Positions 15,186 through 23,194 of a stretch of 31,312 bases of DNA are shown here, piece by piece. This stretch comes from Promethearchaeota archaeon. Lineage in GTDB: Archaea; Asgardarchaeota; Lokiarchaeia; Sigynarchaeales; SOKP01. The stretch lies in assembly GCA_019057775.1 (NCBI GenBank), contig JAHLWT010000177.1:1-31312 (forward strand), in the 5' to 3' direction. Position numbers and translations under genes: made by a program. Position 1 is the stretch's first letter; each line of letters opens with the position of its first letter. The notes under the pieces were generated by a model that saw only the letters and a list, made by a program, of their open reading frames with translations, searched no databases and was not told the DNA's origin.

Positions 15186-15815
15186 TTAATTCTTAGGGAT
15201 TCTTAACATAGACCAATTCATTATCCCAGTATTTTCAATTTCAAATTCTTTTAATACATTGAATTCGAATTTTTGATAATATAAGACATTACTCTCTTTA
15301 TTCGTATCTAAGTAACATTTAAGATTATTCTGATCTAAGTATTCCATCATAGGGAATAGAAGCTTTCTACCAAAACCCTTTCTTTGAAATTTTGGGTCAA
15401 TCGCAATAGTTAAGAGATAAGTATGAGGTTCCTTTACAAGTTGCTCATGGATATCATTGGCATGAGAAGTGATTGATAATCTTTCAAGATATTTCTTACC
15501 TAACATATAGAAAAAAACCTCATCACCGCATTCTTTAGACCGCTCTGGTGTGATGTATGCAAATTTCGAGGGAACCCACAATGCTATTCCTTCTAAATTA
15601 GGTGAAGATGCATATACTTTTCCAAAATGAAGGCAGTACCAAATATAGGCTTTAAATAAATATGGGAAATATTTTTTTCTCTCAAATTCATCGGGAATAA
15701 TATATTCGTATAATGGATCATCATGAAATGCTCGTGAAATAATTTCAGCAGCTTTATTTAAAGGAATATTCGTTAACTGATATAATTCTCGGAGATTATT
15801 CATTTTCAACACCAT
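15186..15815 (-). CDS. GNAT-family N-acetyltransferase
   Basis: Acetyl-CoA-dependent acyltransferase of 209 residues. The acetyl-CoA pyrophosphate-binding motif A is clear: LTIAIDPKFQRKGFGRKLL around residues 135-152, with Q-R-K-G-F-G in the loop after beta strand 4. SNVLYYQKFEF (about 175-185) is the usual motif B helix that positions the acceptor. The N-terminal helices (LNKAAEIISRAFHDDPLYEYI) match the wider GNAT fold. The start is ATG 15815, with a second in-frame ATG at 15803. It is followed at 51 bases by the M20 peptidase, which could act in the same acyl-transfer/deacylation theme. The acceptor substrate is unknown. Confidence 0.88.
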   Translation of the reverse strand: MVLKMNNLRELYQLTNIPLNKAAEIISRAFHDDPLYEYIIPDEFERKKYFPYLFKAYIWYCLHFGKVYASSPNLEGIALWVPSKFAYITPERSKECGDEVFFYMLGKKYLERLSITSHANDIHEQLVKEPHTYLLTIAIDPKFQRKGFGRKLLFPMMEYLDQNNLKCYLDTNKESNVLYYQKFEFNVLKEFEIENTGIMNWSMLRIPKN

Positions 15816-15959
15816 AGTTTAGATTCTATTAAATAAACATAATAAAATTCTTAGAGATAATTTTATAGATAGAATCATATTACTATGGCAATAAAGCTAT
15901 TTTAATTTGTTTGAAATATCATTCATTAAACTTAATTTTGAAAATATATTTTTACACGT

Positions 15960-17441
15960 GTGGAACAGCTAAATTACTTTGAAAAATTTTTCTATCCTAA
16001 AACTATAGCCTTTATTGGTGCTTCAAAGAAGAGAGAGTGGCAGTTAAGGGGTTTAATCGATAGGGGTTTTACTGGAAAGTTATACTTCGTTTCCAAAGGA
16101 AGTGAAAAGATATTCGATATTGATTGTTTTAAGGATGTTTCTGAACTTCCTGATAATATTGATCACACTATAATTGCTGTTAATCGAAATCAATTAGTCA
16201 GTGTTATAAAAAAATGCATTAGTAAAAAGTTTGCAACTATTCATATATTTTCGGCGGGTACAGGTGAATTTGACGAAGAAGGTAGACAAATTGAAGATGA
16301 AATATACCACTTGCTAAAAAACAGTTCTACTCGAGCTATTGGACCAAATTGTATGGGATTATATTCTACAAGGGGTAGGTTTTCATTTAATTTTTCTTTC
16401 AAAAAAGATCCTCCCGGCAACGTAGCCTTTATATCCCAATCTGGTGACCTCACGGAAAGATTTGTTGGTAATTTAAATAACCTGGGCGTTAATTTTTCAT
16501 GGGCTGCGAGCATCGGGAATTCTATATCAATAAACGTAACAGATCTCATTCAGTATTTCAATAAAGACGATGAAACTGAGATAATAGGAGTGTATCTTGA
16601 AGGTTTTTCAAGATATCATGATAAAGAAGGAAGAAGGTTGTATAATGAGCTAAAAAAGACCAAAAAACCGGTGATTTTTTTGAGAAGTGGAAAGACAGGA
16701 GCAGGAAAGAGATCAGCAGAATCCCATACGGGAAGTTTGACAACTACAAATCAAATTTGGGATGCAGTATTTTATCAAACTAGCGGGATTAATGTTCGCT
16801 CTTTTGAAGAATTAACAGATACAACTCTTGCCTTTTATCACTATAAGGATACACTTCCCCGCGAAAAAGGCATTTTATTAATGACTTGGTCGGGTGGAAA
16901 TGCTACAATAGCCACTGATTTAATAACTAACCTTGGAGCTACTATACCTGAATTTAGCACTGCAACTAAATCAAAATTGAAGAAATTAATTAGATTTGGA
17001 GGAGTAGTAAATCCATTGGATCTTCCATGGAAAAATTTTTCAGATGAATATTCGAATATTGCCAAAATAGCAATAGAAGAACCCTATATAGGTGGGATTT
17101 TGGCAGAATCCTACCAACCTTGGGATAAAAAAACCTTAGAGAATTACTTTGAAAATTTATTGTTTCTTAAAAATCTGTGCCACGAACAGGGAAAGCCTTT
17201 TTTTCTCTCTTTACCGTTTGCGGGTGATAAAGTTAGAGGAAAATATAGAAAGAGGATAATTGAAATGGGGGTTCCAATTTTCCCTAGTTTCGAAAGAGCA
17301 GCAAAAGCATTCCTTAATTTATATAATTATGGAGAAAAACTAAATAGAGAAGTTCATGATGAAATTAAACAGAAAATATTAAAAAAAACTAAAACTCACT
17401 ATATAAATTTAAAAAATGTAATTGAAGCAGAAAAAAAATGA
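15960..17441 (+). CDS. ADP-forming acyl-CoA synthetase alpha-subunit-like protein
   Basis: Protein of 493 residues matching the alpha chain of NDP-forming acyl-CoA synthetases (ACD). The CoA-binding Rossmann domain starts at PKTIAFIGASKKREW (13-27). The two ligase domains include AIGPNCMGLYS (126-136) and VAFISQSGDLTERF (155-168). SAESHTGSLTTT has His256, where ACD alpha chains carry the phosphorylated His. In full ACDs a beta (ATP-grasp) chain is also needed to make ATP from acyl-CoA, ADP and phosphate; no ATP-grasp partner is encoded next to it, and this chain is too short to include one. The start is GTG at 15960. The end overlaps the next ATG by 4 bases (ATGA), so it is translationally coupled to the enoyl-CoA isomerase, implying a common acyl-CoA substrate or a role as an acyltransferase or CoA-transferring partner. 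Confidence 0.88.
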   Translation: MEQLNYFEKFFYPKTIAFIGASKKREWQLRGLIDRGFTGKLYFVSKGSEKIFDIDCFKDVSELPDNIDHTIIAVNRNQLVSVIKKCISKKFATIHIFSAGTGEFDEEGRQIEDEIYHLLKNSSTRAIGPNCMGLYSTRGRFSFNFSFKKDPPGNVAFISQSGDLTERFVGNLNNLGVNFSWAASIGNSISINVTDLIQYFNKDDETEIIGVYLEGFSRYHDKEGRRLYNELKKTKKPVIFLRSGKTGAGKRSAESHTGSLTTTNQIWDAVFYQTSGINVRSFEELTDTTLAFYHYKDTLPREKGILLMTWSGGNATIATDLITNLGATIPEFSTATKSKLKKLIRFGGVVNPLDLPWKNFSDEYSNIAKIAIEEPYIGGILAESYQPWDKKTLENYFENLLFLKNLCHEQGKPFFLSLPFAGDKVRGKYRKRIIEMGVPIFPSFERAAKAFLNLYNYGEKLNREVHDEIKQKILKKTKTHYINLKNVIEAEKK

Positions 17442-18217
17442 AGTCAGATCAAATTCTAACGAAAATTGAAAATAAAGTTCTTCATATAATTATAAATCGG
17501 CCCGAGAAAAAAAACGCGCTAACAAGGGCTATGTATGCGGGGTTAGCTAATGCTATTGAACAAGGAGAAAAAGATAAAAATGTAAGAGTTTTATTAATCT
17601 ATGGCAATGGAGATAGTTTCTGTGCAGGTAATGATCTAAAGGATTTTCAGAAGACTGGTCAAACTGAGTCTTCTGAAGAGCGAGGATCTTCTAAATTTAT
17701 GCCGGTATTAATGAATGCTAAAAAACCAGTAATTGGTGCTATTCAGGGCTATGCTATCGGTATCGGAAGCACAATGTTATTACACTTTGATTTACTATAT
17801 GCCGCTCCAGATACAAAATTTCAATTTCCTTTTACTAAATTAGGTTTAGTCCCAGAATTTGGTTCCACGTTTAATCTTCCAGAGTTAATTGGCAAATTTC
17901 GTGCCGCAGAACTATTATATTTTGGAGATTTCTTTACAGGGGAAGAAGCACATAAAATAGGAATGGTTAATAAATTATTTACAAAAGACGAATTGATTGA
18001 AAAAGCTAAGGAAATAGCGGAACAACTAGCTGAGAGACCGCCAACAGCTCTACGATCTACAAAGGAATTTGTAAAGAAATATCATAAGAACACTTTGGAG
18101 AAAGTAATACCCGAGGAACTTGCAGAATTTGCGAGAAGATTAGCGTCGCCAGAAGCACAAGAAGCTTTTAAAGCTTTTTTTGAACGTAGAAAACCTGACT
18201 TTTCCAAATTTGAGTAA
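17438..18217 (+). CDS. Crotonase-fold delta3-delta2-enoyl-CoA isomerase
   Basis: Member of the enoyl-CoA hydratase/isomerase superfamily, 259 residues. The oxyanion-hole segments are GDSFCAGNDLKDF (58-70) and IQGYAIGIGSTML (102-114). The first catalytic Glu of hydratases, normally in a GGGxE context, is absent (IGIGSTM). The single acid at GLVPEFGSTFNLPE (Glu140) is where peroxisomal and mitochondrial delta3-delta2-enoyl-CoA isomerases have theirs. FCAGNDLKDF is also typical of that branch. It would shift double bonds so unsaturated acyl-CoAs can be processed. Translation is coupled by the 4-base overlap with the ACD-like gene. A dehalogenase or thioesterase role in the same fold is less likely. 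Confidence 0.88.
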   Translation: MKSDQILTKIENKVLHIIINRPEKKNALTRAMYAGLANAIEQGEKDKNVRVLLIYGNGDSFCAGNDLKDFQKTGQTESSEERGSSKFMPVLMNAKKPVIGAIQGYAIGIGSTMLLHFDLLYAAPDTKFQFPFTKLGLVPEFGSTFNLPELIGKFRAAELLYFGDFFTGEEAHKIGMVNKLFTKDELIEKAKEIAEQLAERPPTALRSTKEFVKKYHKNTLEKVIPEELAEFARRLASPEAQEAFKAFFERRKPDFSKFE

Positions 18218-18247
18218 TAAGTTTGAAATTAATTTTAACAAAACAAT

Positions 18248-18257
18248 AAAAAAAAAA
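18248..18257 (-). terminator. T10 tract between convergent crotonase genes
   Basis: Ten A residues on the plus strand, T10 for the leftward hydratase gene, 22 bases past its stop. The short convergent gap also has T-rich runs on the plus strand (18266-18276) that could end the isomerase transcript. Confidence 0.4.
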
Positions 18258-18279
18258 GAAAAATATATTTTTATTTTTA

Positions 18280-19104
18280 CTATTCACCAGTAAATTTAGG
18301 TTCTCTTTTTTGTAAAAATGCTGTCACTCCTTCGATAACATCTTTTGATTGTGAATTGACAGCATAACCCAAATGTTCAAATTGAAGCCCCAAATTTAGC
18401 GGAGCTTGAGTTCCATAGTCTATAGCTTTTTTTATAACAAATAAGCTTTTAGTAGGTGCATTACCCAACCAGGATGCTTTTTCATGCACAAACTCCTCAA
18501 ATTTATCATTATCGACCAAAAATGATACTACACCCCAATTATACATTACTTCGGCGGGATAATGGTCGCCAAAAAAGATCATTGTTTTAGTTCTTATTTT
18601 TCCTAAACTTCTGATTAATCTCTGGGTTCCTCCATTCAAAGGTGCGATTCCTCTCTTTATTTCTGGAAAACCAAATGTAGAGCGTTTTGAAGCAATGACA
18701 ATATCGCATACTAATACTAGTTCAAATCCACCACCTAGCGCATAACCATCTACTGCGGCTATTAAAGGTTTTGGAAACTTCTCTATTATATCATAAGACT
18801 TATGTCTTAAATACATGGCATGGCTCTGATCCATTAAATTTCTTGGATCAATATCAGGGTGTCCCCTAGCTGATAAATCAGCGCCAGCAGAAAAGGCTGG
18901 TTTCTTTATGACATCTTTTGTGCCTCTCAGAACTACACATCTAACGGATTTGTCTAATGCCATCATTTCAAGAGCGTCTGCAATCTCTTTCAAAGTCTTA
19001 TTTTGTAAGGCATTTAGTTTCTCAGGACGATTAATTGATACTACTGCGTAATTTCCTTCTTTTATTTTTTCAATTTTAATATGGTCAAAGTTTTGTTCTG
19101 ACAC
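18280..19104 (-). CDS. Enoyl-CoA hydratase (crotonase family)
   Basis: Hydrates trans-2-enoyl-CoA to (3S)-hydroxyacyl-CoA, 274 residues. Both catalytic glutamates of the rat hydratase are conserved in context: YALGGGFELVLVCDIVIAS has Glu128 and STFGFPEIKRGIAPLNGGTQ has Glu148. The oxyanion hole is FSAGADLSARG (71-81). The start is GTG 19104, chosen because GAGGAGA lies 6 bases upstream. A TATA-like TTATATATAA lies at 19131-19140. The gene is convergent with the isomerase and not coupled to it. Unlike the hydratase-2 at 5.7-6.5 kb, this one gives the opposite stereochemistry, so both hydratase types lie in one window. Confidence 0.92.
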   Translation of the reverse strand: MSEQNFDHIKIEKIKEGNYAVVSINRPEKLNALQNKTLKEIADALEMMALDKSVRCVVLRGTKDVIKKPAFSAGADLSARGHPDIDPRNLMDQSHAMYLRHKSYDIIEKFPKPLIAAVDGYALGGGFELVLVCDIVIASKRSTFGFPEIKRGIAPLNGGTQRLIRSLGKIRTKTMIFFGDHYPAEVMYNWGVVSFLVDNDKFEEFVHEKASWLGNAPTKSLFVIKKAIDYGTQAPLNLGLQFEHLGYAVNSQSKDVIEGVTAFLQKREPKFTGE

Positions 19105-19110
19105 TTTAAA

Positions 19111-19117
19111 TCTCCTC
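19111..19117 (-). promoter_or_regulatory. Shine-Dalgarno GAGGAGA for the enoyl-CoA hydratase
   Basis: Read on the minus strand, GAGGAGA ends 6 bases before the GTG at 19104 and fixes that start codon. Confidence 0.65.
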
Positions 19118-19275
19118 GTTTGTTATTTTTTTATATATAATAAGGTTGATAACAAAAAATAATTTATTGAAATAGAAGAGATTCTGTATCTAAATAGAAC
19201 TAAACCCTTATAGTATTCAAACCTAAAAATTTATAATTGAAAATTTAATTATCTTAATTTTTCTTTAATTGGCAA

Positions 19276-20193
19276 TCATAGTTGCTTAAGATTTTTATAA
19301 TATTTTACTGCAGTTATTACAGAATTTTCTAAATGTGGTTTCAGATCTGGCCTATTAAAGAAATCTTTATATATCGTTTTCCATAGTTCATCTAATAAAA
19401 AATGTATATCATCAAGTTCATTCCTATTTTGGTCGAAAAATTCCATCCATTTATAATACATCGAAACAGATTTATCAATAAAGTGAGAAATATCCTCTCC
19501 AGTTAAAACACCAAAATGTGCTATGCATAAGTAATCTAAATCAAGAGACTTAAGCTTTTTCATGGAATCAAGATAATCTTGCTCTTTCCAATAAATTGAA
19601 TTTGCGTTGCACACGTACAAATCAAGAAACCAGTGAACTCCTGGAGTATCTCCCACAAATATTGCTTTATTTTGCTTATCATAAACTGAAATATGATCTT
19701 CCATATGTCCTGGTGTTTCAAGAATGTCTAAAAAAAAATCATCACTTAGACTAATTTTTTCTTTATCTTTTAAAGGGGTTACTTCTGGTATATCAAGATA
19801 CTCAGAATAGTATTCTTCATGAACGAAACACTGATTATAAGATTGATTATTTAAATAGGGGATGGCTTTTTCTGAGGCCAAAACTTTTATTGGAGAGATT
19901 TTTTCTTCCTCCGTTTTCTTCTGGAAGAATACAACACCTTGTGTATGATCCCAATGAGAATGAGTTATGATTATATTATCTAATGGCCAAACTTTTAACA
20001 ATTTAAGTTTTTTATAGATGCTACGAGCACCACTACGCGAACCGGGATTAATTAAACAGTTTTTGCCATCTTCCGTTTTTATTAAATAGGAAGCATGCCC
20101 ATTCTCAATTAATTCACCTTCAGTATTTTTGTAAACGGCATCGATAAGCCAAGTGTTATTATTGAATTTTCCAGGTTCATATATAAATCCCAT
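19276..20193 (-). CDS. Metallo-beta-lactamase-fold hydrolase (glyoxalase-II-like)
   Basis: Metal hydrolase of 305 residues. The HxHxDH metal motif is THSHWDHTQG (His78, His80, Asp82, His83); further ligands fit TPGHMEDHISV, FVGDTPGVHW and CIAHFGVL. The first strands (NGHASYLIKTEDGKNCLINPG) are the usual beta-lactamase-fold opening. The C-terminal helices after residue 230 resemble the cap seen in hydroxyacylglutathione and other thioester hydrolases. ATG 20193 is the start. It is divergently transcribed from the second MBL-fold gene across a 183-base gap, possibly sharing a promoter region. The neighbouring acyl-CoA genes make a thioesterase or lactonase role plausible, but the substrate is unknown. 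Confidence 0.87.
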   Translation of the reverse strand: MGFIYEPGKFNNNTWLIDAVYKNTEGELIENGHASYLIKTEDGKNCLINPGSRSGARSIYKKLKLLKVWPLDNIIITHSHWDHTQGVVFFQKKTEEEKISPIKVLASEKAIPYLNNQSYNQCFVHEEYYSEYLDIPEVTPLKDKEKISLSDDFFLDILETPGHMEDHISVYDKQNKAIFVGDTPGVHWFLDLYVCNANSIYWKEQDYLDSMKKLKSLDLDYLCIAHFGVLTGEDISHFIDKSVSMYYKWMEFFDQNRNELDDIHFLLDELWKTIYKDFFNRPDLKPHLENSVITAVKYYKNLKQL

Positions 20194-20376
20194 TTCGAAT
20201 CACTTCTATATAATAGTAATAATTAAGAAAAAAAATTAACTAATAAATATAAAAATTTAATTCACAGATTATTTTATCTTCATCATAAATCTAGTATATT
20301 TAGATGATTATAGAGATGACTGATAATAGTATAGAAAATAAAGTAGATCAACTTTTCGTAAGATGGAATAATATAA

Positions 20377-21612
20377 ATGGTTTTAATTATGTCAAAAAAG
20401 TCAAATCAGCAAGAAGGTAGTGTGAAACCACTTGATGTGTTAACTTCTAACGTAACCTTTGATAATCCAATTAACGACGTTTATACCGCGAGGGCTCCAT
20501 TATCAAGTTGTGGGTGGATTCAAACAACAGAGGGGGTAGTGTTAATTGATACGTTATTATCTAGAAGTTGGGCTAAGAAAGTTCGAGAAAGGATCAAGGG
20601 AAAAATCCGATATATTATTTACACGCACGGACACTTAGATCACACTAGAGGTGCTAATGTTTTCATGGATGATAACCCTGAGGTTATTGCCAGTAAGTAT
20701 TTACCAAATCGGTTAGATAAATATCAAATGTTAGCCCAATATAAAGCTAGGAAGGATGCGCAACAATTTAATTTCCCTGAGGTTGTTCAGAAGTTAGATG
20801 TAATTTATCCAACTAAAACATTCCTTGGTGATATGACATTTTCATTGGGAGATAAAACCTTTGAACTTCACACAGCACGGGCGGAAACTGATGATGCGGT
20901 ATGGATATACGTACCAGAACTCAACGCTGCTTTCATAGGAGATTTAATGATTGGAAGTTTTCCCAATGTAGGTAATCCGTGGAAACCCACACGTTTCGCA
21001 TTGGATTGGGCAAAGGAGTTAGAAAGAATAAGGGAAATAAAGCCGGAATATATTTTTTATAATGGAGGTGGGACTTTTATTAAAGGTGAAAACGCTATGA
21101 GAGCTATTAATGATCATATTGAAGTCATCCGTTCTCTTCATGACCAAGTTGTCTATCATATCAATAAGGGAACGCATATAACTGAAATGATCCACGATGT
21201 AAAAATACCTGAACACTTAAAAAAAAGCCCCTTTCTTCAAACAAGCTATTCAAAACCAGAATTTTTCGTGTTTAACGTATATCGCTGGTATCACGGTTAT
21301 TTTGATGGTAACCCTGCTCACCTCTTACCAAGGCCAGAAAAAGAAATTATGGTTGAATTATTTAACCTTATAGGAGACTTTAATAAAATTCTAGATAGAG
21401 TTCAAGATCTTTTCAATCAAAATCAAACACAATTGGCATTAGAAGTGTTAGATGTTTTAATTCAAGCAGATCCAGAAAATATTGAAGCAAGAAAGATGAG
21501 AATTAAACTTCTTGAAGCCATTGGCAAAAAAGATTATACTTTAATGTCTCGAAACACATGGGTTTACTTTATTAAAAAGGATAAGGATTTTATTAAGTCA
21601 AAGGAAAAGTAG
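20377..21612 (+). CDS. MBL-fold hydrolase with alkyl-sulfatase-like dimerisation region
   Basis: Protein of 411 residues (ATG 20377; an internal ATG at 20389 is possible). The metal motif is YTHGHLDHTRGANVF (His84, His86, Asp88, His89). AETDDAVWIYVPE and AAFIGDLMIGSFPN follow as in type III alkyl/aryl sulfatases (SdsA1/BDS1). FNVYRWYHGYFDGNPAHLLP fits the conserved gYhGwyDGNP segment of the sulfatase dimerisation domain. The chain ends with one TPR-like helix pair (LALEVLDVLIQADPENIEA). Full sulfatases are about 650 residues with a C-terminal SCP2 domain and a secretion signal; both are missing, so this is a shorter intracellular relative. It may act on a sulfate ester or another ester; the assignment beyond fold is tentative. 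Confidence 0.85.
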   Translation: MVLIMSKKSNQQEGSVKPLDVLTSNVTFDNPINDVYTARAPLSSCGWIQTTEGVVLIDTLLSRSWAKKVRERIKGKIRYIIYTHGHLDHTRGANVFMDDNPEVIASKYLPNRLDKYQMLAQYKARKDAQQFNFPEVVQKLDVIYPTKTFLGDMTFSLGDKTFELHTARAETDDAVWIYVPELNAAFIGDLMIGSFPNVGNPWKPTRFALDWAKELERIREIKPEYIFYNGGGTFIKGENAMRAINDHIEVIRSLHDQVVYHINKGTHITEMIHDVKIPEHLKKSPFLQTSYSKPEFFVFNVYRWYHGYFDGNPAHLLPRPEKEIMVELFNLIGDFNKILDRVQDLFNQNQTQLALEVLDVLIQADPENIEARKMRIKLLEAIGKKDYTLMSRNTWVYFIKKDKDFIKSKEK

Positions 21613-22004
21613 TATATTAAAGCTTAATTCTTTGTATTTTTTTTCTTTACTGAGCCTTTTAAAGGTAGACTTACTAAAGAATAATATATTACGCCCTATT
21701 AGGCTTTATTTTGATGTTGAGGGGCCTCTTCTTTTAATTTAAGAAATTTCTTGCGTTTTTCTTTAGCAATGAGAGTTTCTTCTGGTGGATTACAAATAAC
21801 AATTCTTGAAGTATTAAAAGTGCCCACCTCAGATATTCTTCTTAATATATAAAATTGAAAAATGATGAGAAAGATTAAAACTTACGGAAGTAAAGTACCA
21901 AGAGAAAATCTCTAACTTTAATAAATTTTCTTAATTAATGTACATTAACCATTAATAATAATTAATAGAAATAATATCAAATAAGAAAAATTAGTGATAT
22001 AACA
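21613..22004. other. Intergenic region before the flavoprotein gene
   Basis: About 390 AT-rich bases. They contain T-rich sequence after the MBL-fold gene (21638-21648), a possible small minus-strand ORF at 21699-21827, and the promoter zone and GTGAT ribosome site (21994-21998) of the following gene. No RNA gene is recognised. Confidence 0.45.
21699..21827 (-). CDS. Possible small basic protein, 42 residues
   Basis: Minus-strand frame from GTG 21827 to TAA at 21699-21701. The translation has a mixed beginning (GTFNTSRIVICNPPEETL) and a charged helical tail (IAKEKRKKFLKLKEEAPQ). The frame stays open upstream of the GTG for 16 more codons with a hydrophobic run but no better start codon. No strong ribosome site is seen. 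It may be a small gene, the tail of a decayed one, or chance; the amino-acid composition looks coding. Confidence 0.25.
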   Translation of the reverse strand: MGTFNTSRIVICNPPEETLIAKEKRKKFLKLKEEAPQHQNKA

Positions 22005-23057
22005 ATGGTATTAGAAACGAACATAACAAAGATGTTGGGAATTAAGCATCCTATAGTCGCCGCCCCCATGGGACCGTTCTATACAACTGAATTAACTATA
22101 GCTGTATCTGAAGCGGGCGGTCTTGGAGTATTAAGTCATAGTGCTCTAATAAGTGATTATATTAAAAAAAGAAATCCTGTTGACATATTGAAAGAAAATA
22201 TGCTTAAAGTAGTGGAGCATACAGATAAACCATTTGGCTTTAATATTAGAACCTCAAGGAGAGAAATAGATGCTGCAGCCTTCGTTAAGGATATTCCTGA
22301 GTTTATCATGAGTAATCCGAAGCTAAAGGAGCAATGTATATATGCGATAACAAGTGCTGGGTCATCAAAAACCTTACCTCAATCGAAATCTTTCCAAAAA
22401 TTAAAAGAGAGCGGCTCAAATATTAAACACTTTCATGTAGCACCAGCTTTGTGGCTCGCTGATAAATGTGTTGCTTCAAATGTCGATGGTTTAGTTGTGA
22501 CTGGTGGAGAAGGTGGAGGTCATCAATCTTATGAAAAAGTTAGTTCATTGGTTTTGTTACAACAAGTCATGCAAAAGCACCCTAATATACCTGTAATCGC
22601 GTGTGGAGGTTTTGCTACGGGCGAAGGACTTGCTGCTGCTTTAGCAATGGGAGCTGGTGCAGTTGCAATGGGATCTAGATTCATAGCATCTACTGAGTCA
22701 GAGTTTGATGATGGGTATAAAAATGTTGTGCCTCCAGCAAAAGCTCAAGACACAATACTAGTTACGGGCGCCCTTGGACCAATTAGGCTCTGGAAAAATG
22801 AATATTCTTTGCACCATGGTCTTGTTGAGGATAAAGCAGCAAAAATGGCAGAAGAAGGTGCCATGTCTCAAGCGGATTTAATTGCAGAAGGAAAGGCATA
22901 TGAAGCAGCCTATACTGGAGATACAAATATTGGAGCAGTATTATTAGGGCAGAGTATCGGTGTTATAAAAAGTGTGGAATCAGTAAAGAAGATTGTTGAA
23001 GAACTCGTTCAGGATGCTCAAAAGTGCTTAAATAATGCTCACGGTTTAATTAAATAA
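22005..23057 (+). CDS. Nitronate monooxygenase / FabK-like FMN TIM-barrel oxidoreductase
   Basis: FMN enzyme of the 2-nitropropane dioxygenase superfamily, 350 residues. The first loop, PIVAAPMGPFYTTELTIAV, carries the family's P.v.aPM signature. GLVVTGGEGGGHQS has His173, matching the catalytic or nearby His of nitronate monooxygenases. The FMN phosphate loops are VIACGGFATGEG (197-208) and MGAGAVAMGSRF (215-226). The start ATG 22005 has GTGAT 6 bases upstream. The C-terminal part (AEEGAMSQADLIAEG) is longer than in the shortest members. It may detoxify alkyl nitronates or act as an enoyl reductase-like flavoprotein; the acyl-CoA neighbourhood leaves the second option open. Confidence 0.88.
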   Translation: MVLETNITKMLGIKHPIVAAPMGPFYTTELTIAVSEAGGLGVLSHSALISDYIKKRNPVDILKENMLKVVEHTDKPFGFNIRTSRREIDAAAFVKDIPEFIMSNPKLKEQCIYAITSAGSSKTLPQSKSFQKLKESGSNIKHFHVAPALWLADKCVASNVDGLVVTGGEGGGHQSYEKVSSLVLLQQVMQKHPNIPVIACGGFATGEGLAAALAMGAGAVAMGSRFIASTESEFDDGYKNVVPPAKAQDTILVTGALGPIRLWKNEYSLHHGLVEDKAAKMAEEGAMSQADLIAEGKAYEAAYTGDTNIGAVLLGQSIGVIKSVESVKKIVEELVQDAQKCLNNAHGLIK

Positions 23058-23194
23058 GCAACTGATAAATAATCAAAATTTTTTTCATTTTTTCTCATTA
23101 TACACATTAGCATCAACTTAAGATATAATTATTAATTATATGTTATGATTAATTACTTTTTCACACATTCATATTTGTTTAAAATGTAGTATTT

